Origin: Candidatus Oscillochloris fontis | GTDB taxonomy: Bacteria > Chloroflexota > Chloroflexia > Chloroflexales > Chloroflexaceae | Direction of reading: 5' to 3' | DNA length: 53,949 nt | Assembly (NCBI RefSeq): GCF_004138135.1 | Contig: NZ_RYFD01000030.1 | Span: forward strand, 1-53,949 | Part shown: positions 37,452 through 44,047 of the stretch, in pieces | How the letters are laid out: each line of letters opens with the position of its first letter | Position numbering within the stretch: the first letter of the stretch is position 1 | The notes under the pieces: generated by a model | Seen by the model: the letters and a program-made list of their open reading frames with translations, nothing else | Told to the model about the DNA's origin: nothing | Database searches by the model: none | Translations under genes and position numbers: made by a program

Positions 37452-37847
37452 CTATTGTACCACCGGGCGAAACTTGTACCCATAGACCAGCACCCCATCG
37501 GCACCCGTATCCACCAGTTGGCGGGTGACCATCTCGACCGGCATGCCGATCTCCAGATCGGACTCGGCGCAATCGGTGAGTTGGGCGGTAATCAGGGCAC
37601 CTTCGGCGAGGCGCACCAGGGCAATCGGGTAGGGCGCGAAGGGTTCGTAGCCTTCAGGAACTTGGCGTAGCATACTGAAGCTGTAGATCTCGCCACGCCC
37701 GCTGAGGGTCAGGGTTTCCCAGGTATCGGAGGTCTCACCCAGCGCCAGCGGCTGCATCGGCACCCGCACCTCACCCGTAGCCCGGTTGCGCTCCCCCTGG
37801 AGGCGATAGCGGGCCGGGTGGCCACGCCAGTGTCGTGCGATATCCAT
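37452..37847 (-). CDS. DUF35 / OB-fold acyl-CoA-associated protein without zinc cysteines
   Basis: A 131-residue relative of archaeal DUF35 proteins, which bridge acetoacetyl-CoA thiolase and HMG-CoA synthase. The OB-fold part is well kept (LSGRGEIYSF, APYPIALVRL, ITAQLTDC, VYGYKFRPV). The N-terminal zinc-ribbon region (GERNRATGEVRVPM...) has none of the four cysteines usual there. It lies 23 bases downstream of the thiolase-like gene in the same direction, so it is probably the last gene of the cluster. A scaffold role is inferred from the family. Confidence 0.85.
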   Translation of the reverse strand: MDIARHWRGHPARYRLQGERNRATGEVRVPMQPLALGETSDTWETLTLSGRGEIYSFSMLRQVPEGYEPFAPYPIALVRLAEGALITAQLTDCAESDLEIGMPVEMVTRQLVDTGADGVLVYGYKFRPVVQ

Positions 37848-37870
37848 ATCTCTCTCCTCTGGTGGAATTG

Positions 37871-39052
37871 CTACTCTTCGCCAACCAGCACCGTCGTCGC
37901 CGCCGTCACCCCCACCCCACCGAGCACCTGGGCCAGCGCCACCCGCGCCCCGGCCACCTGGCTCGGCCCGGCCTTGCCGGTGAGCTGGCGCACCAACTCA
38001 ACCACCTGATACATGCCACTCGCCCCGGCGACATCGCCGCGTGCCTTGTAGCCACCCGCAGTTGCCAGCGGCGTGCGCCCGGTCGGGCTGATCGCGCCAT
38101 CGGCAGCCTCACGCGGGGCAGTGCCGCGCTCATAGAAGCCCATGGATTCCAGCGCCAACACGGCGGCAATCCCGTGCGGGTCGCAGAGTTCGAGCACCTG
38201 CACGTCATTCAAACTGAGTTGAGCCTGGGAAAGCGCAACCTGCGCACTGGTGCGAGCCGCCACGAGATCGAGCGGATCGCGCCGCGCACCGAGCGTGGGC
38301 GTATCGGTAGCGACCGAGGTACCGGCGACACGGATACGCGGGCCGGGGAGTTCACGCGCAATCGCCTCGGAGGCCACGATCACCGCCGCCGCACCATCCG
38401 CCACGGTCGAGCAGTCGAGCATATTCAGTGGCGAAGCAATCGGATTGGCCTTGCGGTACTTATCGGCACTGATCGCAAAGCGGTAGAGCGCCTGGGCATT
38501 CTTGGCCGCATTGGCATGTGCATTCACCGGGAAGGGCGCGAAGGCATCCATGCTATAGCCGTGCTCGTGCATATAGCGACGCATCAACAAGGCCCACTGG
38601 CCAGTGAGGGTAATCCCGTGAATCCCCTCCGACTCGGCATCGGCGGCCAGTGCCAACCCGGCCTCCAGCGGCGCATCGAGGCGATCCGTCACCTTCTCCG
38701 CCCCGATCACTACTGCAACGGCGCACGCCCCCGACTGAACCGCCTGCACCGCTTGGTGCAACGCTACCCCACTACTCGCCCCGGCTGCTTCGATCCGCAG
38801 CGCGGGCACCCCCACGAGGCCCGCCGCAGCGGCGAGGTAGGGGCCGAGTTGGCTCTGGCTGGCCATCGTCTCAGCCAACGCATTCGCAACATAGACCATT
38901 CCAACATGCTGAGCATCAAGCTGAGGTGCATGGGCAAAGGCCGCCCGCACCGCCTCACTCGCCAGATCGGCGAGGCTGCGTACAAAATGCTCGCCTACCT
39001 GCGTGGCTCCCACCCCAATGATATAGGCATCCATAGATGTCTTGCTCATCAT
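37871..39052 (-). CDS. Thiolase-family protein lacking the catalytic cysteine (pseudo-thiolase)
   Basis: A 393-residue archaeal/SCP2-type thiolase fold. The segment normally written EAACASG reads EAAGASSG, with Gly91 in place of the nucleophilic cysteine. The late GHPxGATG motif reads GDVAGASG (Asp340 for His), and the HDAF-like motif reads CDPH. The C-terminal GGVG loop lacks the second cysteine. Activity as acetoacetyl-CoA thiolase is therefore doubtful; a scaffold or substrate-holding role with HMG-CoA synthase and DUF35 is more likely. ATG 39052 is chosen; an in-frame GTG at 39058 overlaps the synthase stop. Coupled to the upstream gene. Confidence 0.85.
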   Translation of the reverse strand: MMSKTSMDAYIIGVGATQVGEHFVRSLADLASEAVRAAFAHAPQLDAQHVGMVYVANALAETMASQSQLGPYLAAAAGLVGVPALRIEAAGASSGVALHQAVQAVQSGACAVAVVIGAEKVTDRLDAPLEAGLALAADAESEGIHGITLTGQWALLMRRYMHEHGYSMDAFAPFPVNAHANAAKNAQALYRFAISADKYRKANPIASPLNMLDCSTVADGAAAVIVASEAIARELPGPRIRVAGTSVATDTPTLGARRDPLDLVAARTSAQVALSQAQLSLNDVQVLELCDPHGIAAVLALESMGFYERGTAPREAADGAISPTGRTPLATAGGYKARGDVAGASGMYQVVELVRQLTGKAGPSQVAGARVALAQVLGGVGVTAATTVLVGEE

Positions 39053-39054
39053 TA

Positions 39055-40104
39055 TCACCCCATCACCAGTTTACCGACCCACTTGGCGTAGACGGCATAA
39101 TCAATAAAGACCGACCGAGCCAGATACGCTGCCGTCAACGGGGCGCGTTCACGTCGTTCGAGCAACGCCTCAGTAACGGTGAGTGCATAGGCATCCGAGC
39201 CAGCCCCACTGCCATACGAGGTCACGAAGATGGTGTCGCCGGGCTTGGCCACATCCAACGTCGCGCACAGACCAGAGAGCGCCGCGCCCGAATAGGTGTT
39301 GCCAATTTTTGGCGAGAGCAGGCCAGGCGCAATCTGGGCATCGCTAAAGCCGAGCCGCTTGGCCACCGCCTGGGGAAACTTGGCATTCGGTTGGTGGAAG
39401 ACCGCATAGGTGAAATCCGTCGCAGTGCGCCCCAAGTCATCGAGCAGACGCTTGGCCGCCGACTGAATCGTGCGGAAATAGGCCGGTTCGCCGGTGAAAC
39501 GGTTGCCGTGGCTCGGATAAGGGCGCTCAGCACGGCGGAAGAAGTCGGGTGTATCGGTGACAAAAGAGACGGTCGCATCAATGGTCGCCAGGGCTTGATC
39601 AGCCGGGCCAACCAGCAATGCCGCCGCCCCTGCCGAAGCGGTATACTCCAGTGCATCACCGGGACGACTCTGGGCCGTATCGGCCCCAATCGCCATCACA
39701 TAGTCGGCCATGCCACTGCCCACCATCGCCATACCCGCAGTAAGCGCTTCACTCCCCGCCTTACAGGCAAACTCCCAGTCACCCGAACTGATCCAGGGTG
39801 ACGTACCCAACGCCTCGGCCACAATCGTACCGGAGGGCTTGACGCTATAGGGATGGCTCTCGGAACCGATCCAGACCGCACCGAGTTGGTCAGCCTGGAT
39901 TCCCGCCCGCGCCAGCGCACTCCGCGCCGCCTCGATAGACATCGTCACCGTATCCTCATCGGGGCCGGGGACACTCTTGGCCTCCACCGGCACAGGCCCG
40001 TGGCCATCGGTCCAGATGCGAGCGATCTCCTTCGCAGCGATCCGGTAGCGTGGCACATACACCCCATAGCCAATCAGGCCGACAGGGCGATTCGGCTTCA
40101 TCAT
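39055..40104 (-). CDS. Hydroxymethylglutaryl-CoA synthase, archaeal type
   Basis: Condenses acetyl-CoA with acetoacetyl-CoA to HMG-CoA, the committed step into the mevalonate pathway. The 349 residues have the acylated Cys114 (WEFACKAGSEAL), Glu82 (GSESHPYSVKPSG) and His237 (VFHQPNAKFP), so the site looks intact. The IGNTYSGAALSG loop and short length match archaeal synthases rather than eukaryotic or Gram-positive ones. It is followed within a few bases by the thiolase-like gene. The upstream gap holds copy F and other hairpins. Confidence 0.9.
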   Translation of the reverse strand: MMKPNRPVGLIGYGVYVPRYRIAAKEIARIWTDGHGPVPVEAKSVPGPDEDTVTMSIEAARSALARAGIQADQLGAVWIGSESHPYSVKPSGTIVAEALGTSPWISSGDWEFACKAGSEALTAGMAMVGSGMADYVMAIGADTAQSRPGDALEYTASAGAAALLVGPADQALATIDATVSFVTDTPDFFRRAERPYPSHGNRFTGEPAYFRTIQSAAKRLLDDLGRTATDFTYAVFHQPNAKFPQAVAKRLGFSDAQIAPGLLSPKIGNTYSGAALSGLCATLDVAKPGDTIFVTSYGSGAGSDAYALTVTEALLERRERAPLTAAYLARSVFIDYAVYAKWVGKLVMG

Positions 40105-40286
40105 GCGGCATCTCCTTCTGGGTTACGAACCAAATGACGGGTATGAGCAAGCTAGGCACTACCATATAAGCGCCCAGGGCAGGGAATCAAGGGCATAGCA
40201 AACACAGGCTTACAGGTTGCAAGCTATTGTCTGAGATTATGGAACATATCCGATGGAGTTTTTGGGGCGGCTACGCCCATTGACAT

Positions 40287-40441
40287 GAACTTTAGGGCTA
40301 ACGCCCTAAAACCCATGTTGGGGCTGCGCCCCAGACCCGCTTTTTTCTCTGTTTTTGGCGGCTTCGCCGCCAAAAACAGAGAAAAAAGTTCTTCGGGGGA
40401 GGCGAAGCCTCCCCCGAACCCCCGCCGGGAGGCGTAAGTTC
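40287..40441 (+). repeat. Multi-hairpin element, copy F
   Basis: GAACTT/AAGTTC outer arms, TTGGGGCTGCGCCCC, a perfect 22-bp stem (40341-40362 with 40366-40387) ending GGCGGC-TTC-GCCGCC, then a perfect 12-bp stem TTCGGGGGAGGC/GCCTCCCCCGAA (40392-40418). The first arm bases also form TTTAGGGCTAACGCCCTAAA. It lies in the 359-base gap between HMG-CoA reductase and synthase and would be transcribed as its reverse complement if the genes form one operon. Confidence 0.8.
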
Positions 40442-40463
40442 CTATTAAGGGGCGGCTGTAGCG

Positions 40464-41753
40464 TTAGTGATGCAGTTCAGCAACCAACTCTTCGGCACGG
40501 GCAGGCTTAATATTGCGCTCCTGCACCATACGGCGAGCGACCTCATCAACCAAGTGGCCGTGGGCACCAGCGGCCATGGCGATCTGGCGGGCGTGCAGGC
40601 CCATGTGGCCCTGCTGGATGCCCTCGGTGGCCAAGGCGCGCATCGCGGCCAAGTTGGAGGCCAGACCGGCACAGACACAGACCTCGGCGAGATCGTTGGC
40701 CGACGTGACGTGGAGCAGCTTAAGTGCCGCCTGGGCTGCCGGGTGAACCTTGGTGGCCCCACCGACAATCCCGACCGCCATGGGCATCTCTAGTGTTCCC
40801 ACCAGATTACCATCGGCATCGCGCTCCCACGTACTGAGCGAGGTATAGGTACCACTGCGCGAAGCATAGGCATGCGCACCGGCCTCAATCGCGCGCCAAT
40901 CGTTGCCAGTCGCGACGATCACCGGGTCAATGCCGTTCATAATGCCCTTGTTATGGGTCGTGGCGCGATAGGGATCAACCGCCGCAAAGGCATAGGCCCA
41001 CATAATCCCCTCAGCCACCGCCTCACCGGAGAGGCCGTCGCGCTCAAGAGCCGCAACCGGCACCACACAACGGGCACGGGCCAAGCGACGGTCGCTCAGG
41101 TTGGAGAGGATGCGCAGATAGGCGCGCCCACCGGAGATCTCCTCCAGCAACGGCGCAATCGCCTCGCACATACTATTGATCGCGTTAGCCCCCATCGCAT
41201 CGCGGCAGTCCACCACAAGATGCACCACCAGCATCGGCCCCATGGGGCTAGTAGGGAAGATATGCACCTCAACGTCCTTCGCACCGCCACCCAAGGTGAT
41301 CAGCGAGCGACTCTGGGCGTTAGCCAACGTGAGGATCTGCTGCTTACGAGCCAAAATATCGTGACGCACACTGTGTGGTGCAGCAACATGAACCAACTGA
41401 ACCTGACCGATCATCACCGGATCGGTGCTATCCGCACTGAAGCCGCCACCCGCCCGTACCATACGTGCTGCATAGCTGGCCCCAGCCACAATAGATGGCT
41501 CTTCAACCACCATCGGGATCAGGTAGTCCTGACCGTTAATGCGGAAGTTGGTTGCAATCCCCAGCGGCAGATTGTATGTGCCGACCACATTTTCAATCAT
41601 CTTGTCAGCGCGCTCAATCGAGAGTACGCCATGTCCACCGTGGAGCGCCTTCAGGTCTTCATCGACCAGGCCGTCGAACGACTTGACCATCTGGAGCCGC
41701 TCAAAAGGATTGAGCTGGTAGAACCCTTGCAGCCGGGAATTCTTGGTGCCCAT
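40464..41753 (-). CDS. mvaA: Hydroxymethylglutaryl-CoA reductase, class II
   Basis: Converts HMG-CoA to mevalonate (or the reverse). The 429 residues and motifs ENVVGTYNLPLGIATNF and EEPSIVAGASYAARM mark class II enzymes, as does GHMGLHARQIA with the catalytic histidine. A GMNMxxK-like and the DAMGANAINSM segment for HMG-CoA binding are present. Class II enzymes often use NADH and are known in bacteria and some archaea. It is the first gene of the mevalonate cluster, about 360 bases upstream of the synthase, which puts mevalonate synthesis as the likely direction. Confidence 0.92.
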   Translation of the reverse strand: MGTKNSRLQGFYQLNPFERLQMVKSFDGLVDEDLKALHGGHGVLSIERADKMIENVVGTYNLPLGIATNFRINGQDYLIPMVVEEPSIVAGASYAARMVRAGGGFSADSTDPVMIGQVQLVHVAAPHSVRHDILARKQQILTLANAQSRSLITLGGGAKDVEVHIFPTSPMGPMLVVHLVVDCRDAMGANAINSMCEAIAPLLEEISGGRAYLRILSNLSDRRLARARCVVPVAALERDGLSGEAVAEGIMWAYAFAAVDPYRATTHNKGIMNGIDPVIVATGNDWRAIEAGAHAYASRSGTYTSLSTWERDADGNLVGTLEMPMAVGIVGGATKVHPAAQAALKLLHVTSANDLAEVCVCAGLASNLAAMRALATEGIQQGHMGLHARQIAMAAGAHGHLVDEVARRMVQERNIKPARAEELVAELHH

Positions 41754-41907
41754 AGTGTATGACTATCCTCCATCAGTCCTTATAACGAGATTATGGTGAC
41801 GTACCGCTCGGACACTTGTGAGGATTTTAGCACAGCATGGTCTTTCAATGGCTTGGAAAAGCTCTCAAAACCTATCAAGCCGCTGTCTCAGGCTACCAGA
41901 TAGGTGC

Positions 41908-41913
41908 TATAAT
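41908..41913 (+). promoter_or_regulatory. -10 box placed for a leaderless lipoprotein mRNA
   Basis: A perfect TATAAT ends six bases before the ATG at 41920. Transcription starting six or seven bases after a -10 box would begin at or next to that ATG. No ribosome-binding site is visible. The -35 region (GTCTCA at 41885-41890, 17-base spacing) is weak. Confidence 0.45.
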
Positions 41914-41919
41914 AGGCTC

Positions 41920-42624
41920 ATGCGCTGGTTTTTTGCTCTGTTCATCCTGATAGGGCTTGTGGGTTGTAGCGCTCCTCCAGCCACCACGAGTACCACACCA
42001 ATTCCCCAGCCAACCGTCCCCGGCTTGGCGGAGGTACTTGAGCGTCCGCCAAAAGAGGCGATCCAGACGATTGGGTATCTGATACCAATGGATGGTGGAG
42101 CGGCTCTTATAGGTGGGCTGAGCTTTGCGCATGGCGAATCGCCGCAAGCGCTTGAAATTGCCGGGAGTATCTGGTTACCGGAGCCTCTGGTGATCCCCGC
42201 CGCAAACCCGCAGGCCGCCGCGTGGCAACTTGTCCAAGCCAGTGGCACACTGAGTGCAGTGGGCAACTACGGCCCCAATGGGGGCTATCCCTACCAATTG
42301 GAGCAGATTCAGCTCAAAGCACTGGAGATCAGCGATCTGAATATTGAGCAACTACTCAGTAACACTGGGGGGTATATCAATCAGGCGGTACGCATCCGCG
42401 CCCAGATCCTGATCAGCGAGTCCTCGGCGCTCTTGGTCGAAACACTGGGCAGCGGTGGGGTTCCCGATGCGAATGCACGCCAGATCAAACTGAGTGGCCC
42501 GGTTGAACGCGGTGCGCTGCTGGATCAACTGAATGCGAGTGGCAATACCCACTTTGGTGCGGTTGAGGTGGTGGGCATCTGGCACGGGCAGAGTCTGTAT
42601 GTGCTGAGTATCAGGGCGGAGTAA
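41920..42624 (+). CDS. Small lipoprotein of unknown function
   Basis: Exported lipoprotein of 234 residues. The signal peptide MRWFFALFILIGLVGC ends in a lipobox (LVGC), followed by a Thr/Pro-rich linker (SAPPATTSTTPIPQPTVPG). The mature domain (about 45-234) has no motif that I recognise; parts of it read like an OB-fold protein (AVRIRAQILISESSALLVETLGSGG, FGAVEVVGIWHGQSLYVLSIR). ATG 41920 is chosen because only this start gives a signal peptide. Upstream in-frame codons have no ribosome-binding site. Confidence 0.8.
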   Translation: MRWFFALFILIGLVGCSAPPATTSTTPIPQPTVPGLAEVLERPPKEAIQTIGYLIPMDGGAALIGGLSFAHGESPQALEIAGSIWLPEPLVIPAANPQAAAWQLVQASGTLSAVGNYGPNGGYPYQLEQIQLKALEISDLNIEQLLSNTGGYINQAVRIRAQILISESSALLVETLGSGGVPDANARQIKLSGPVERGALLDQLNASGNTHFGAVEVVGIWHGQSLYVLSIRAE

Positions 42625-42644
42625 GACTAGCCATCGTGCGCCTG

Positions 42645-42855
42645 CGGGGGTTCGGGGGCGGTGCAGCCGCATACGTGTTCGGTTACGCCCCAAGGTAGCA
42701 CCGGCTTCCTGCCGGTCGGTGGCGCATCATAACCGGCTGGAAGCCGGTGCTACCCTGTGCCTGTGTAGGGGCGCGTCGTGACGCGCCCTCCGGTGCGATG
42801 ATCGCAGCGACATACGGCGTGGGTACGCCTGGGGCGCGTCGTGACGCGCCCCTAC
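42645..42855. repeat. Composite of palindromic repeats, including a reversed fragment of the multi-hairpin element
   Basis: The 296-base gap before the oxidoreductase gene is filled with repeats. GGGGGTTCGGGGGCGG (from about 42646) is the reverse complement of the CCGCCCCCGAACCCCC end of the multi-hairpin element. GTAGCACCGGCTTCC (42695-42709) pairs perfectly with GGAAGCCGGTGCTAC (42739-42753). TAGGGGCGCGTCGTGACGCG (from 42766) recurs inverted at about 42831-42855. Confidence 0.8.
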
Positions 42856-42920
42856 GCGGTATTCCTTAACCGAATGCCTATGCGGCTGCGCATTATCTGT
42901 CGCAAGATAGGAGCAGCGAG

Positions 42921-43802
42921 ATGAAAATCGGCCTACAGATTCCGAGTTTCACCTGGCCCGGCGGCGATGCCGCGATTGGCCAGCACCTTGCCGAGATTGG
43001 CCAGCGCGCCGATGAGGCTGGCTTCGCCAGCCTGTGGGTGATGGACCACTTCTTCCAGATCCAGTTCGCTGGGCCGGCTGAAGACCCAATGCTGGAGGGC
43101 TACAGCGCACTAAGTTTTCTGGCCGCCGTCACCCGGCGCGTCACACTCGGCACGCTGGTCACGGGTGTGATCTATCGCTACCCCGGCATCCTCGCCAAGA
43201 CAGTGAGCACCCTGGACGTGCTATCGGGCGGACGCGCATGGCTGGGAATCGGGGCGGGTTGGTACGAACGTGAGGCGAAGGGGCTGGGCACGCCCTACCC
43301 GCCGCTTAAGGAGCGCTTCGAGCAGTTGGAGGAGGCACTACAGATCGTACTCCAGATGTGGGCGGGCACGGTAGCGCCCTTTGAAGGCAAGCACTTCCAT
43401 CTGGCCGAAACGCTGAATCAGCCCCAGCCAGTACGCAAGCCACGTCCGCCGATCATGGTGGGCGGCACAGGCGAACAGAAGACCTTGCGCATGGTGGCCC
43501 AGTATGCCGACGCCTGTAACCTGTTCGACCGCATGGGTGCCGACACGATCCGCCATAAGCTCGACGTACTCAAGCGCCACTGTGAGCAACTGGGGCGGCC
43601 CTACGAGGAGATCGAGGTGACCACCCTCGGCACGGCCCACATCGCCCCCGGCGCACAGAGTGCGGACGACATCATCACCCACTGTAAATCTCTGGCCGCC
43701 CTCGGCGTACACCACGCCATCTTCAACATGCCGAACGTCTCCGAGTTGGCCCCGCTCACGGTCTTCAAGGAGCAGATCATCCCCGCTGTCGCCGACCTAT
43801 AG
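42921..43802 (+). CDS. Luciferase-like (LLM) F420- or flavin-dependent oxidoreductase
   Basis: Bacterial luciferase-superfamily oxidoreductase of 293 residues. The TIM-barrel pattern is clear: MKIGLQIPSFTWPGGD, SLWVMDHFFQ, VTLGTLVTGVIYRYPGILAKTVSTLDVLSGGRAWLGIGAGWYE and the RPPIMVGGTGEQKTLRM segment near the phosphate site. The pattern follows F420-dependent Rv-type proteins, but F420 versus FMN cannot be settled here. Substrate unknown. ATG 42921 follows AGGAGCAGCGAG. Confidence 0.85.
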   Translation: MKIGLQIPSFTWPGGDAAIGQHLAEIGQRADEAGFASLWVMDHFFQIQFAGPAEDPMLEGYSALSFLAAVTRRVTLGTLVTGVIYRYPGILAKTVSTLDVLSGGRAWLGIGAGWYEREAKGLGTPYPPLKERFEQLEEALQIVLQMWAGTVAPFEGKHFHLAETLNQPQPVRKPRPPIMVGGTGEQKTLRMVAQYADACNLFDRMGADTIRHKLDVLKRHCEQLGRPYEEIEVTTLGTAHIAPGAQSADDIITHCKSLAALGVHHAIFNMPNVSELAPLTVFKEQIIPAVADL

Positions 43803-43831
43803 TCCATACTAGCGGTGGGGATGCGGGGGCG

Positions 43832-43959
43832 GTAACAGTTCACACTTCTCCTAGCCTCTAGGTTTTGACGCAAAGACGCAAAGCCTGCAACAAAACCTTT
43901 GCGTCCTTGCGCCTTTGCGTCAACACGAGGTTTCTTTTACCCCAAGTGTGAACAGTTAC
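43832..43959. repeat. GACGCAAAG inverted-repeat element R4 with terminal inverted repeats
   Basis: GTAACAGTTCACACTT (43832-43847) faces AAGTGTGAACAGTTAC (43944-43959) with a single mismatch. Inside are TTTTGACGCAAAGACGC and GCGCCTTTGCGTCAA. This is the most complete copy and looks like a small non-autonomous element; no transposase is present. Confidence 0.8.
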
Positions 43960-43961
43960 GA

Positions 43962-43988
43962 CGCTGGCTGAGCTTGTCGAAGCCAGCG
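43962..43988. repeat. GGCTTCGACAAGCTCAGCC repeat hairpin
   Basis: CGCTGGCT and AGCCAGCG pair around GAGCTTGTCGA. It is a copy of the dispersed GGCTTCGACAAGCTCAGCC family also seen at 78-97 and about 49998-50095. Confidence 0.7.
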
Positions 43989-44001
43989 CGGATGGTGTAC
44001 T
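43974..44001 (+). promoter_or_regulatory. Possible promoter of hsdR-hsdS, partly within a repeat
   Basis: TTGTCG (43974-43979) and TGTACT (43996-44001) are 16 bases apart. The -35 hexamer lies inside the repeat hairpin at 43962-43988. The match is moderate. Confidence 0.3.
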
Positions 44002-44047
44002 ATGGAGAGCTAGAGGGCCATCTATCTGTAGTCACTGAGCATTGCCC

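Noticed and set aside
37835-39091. Long plus-strand open frame (418 codons) opposite the thiolase gene
   Set aside because: Shadow of a GC-rich gene: Arg/His/Pro-rich composition with no motifs, whereas the minus-strand frame has a clear thiolase fold.
40872-41762. Plus-strand open frame of 296 codons opposite HMG-CoA reductase
   Set aside because: No recognisable protein; the reductase motifs on the other strand are unambiguous.
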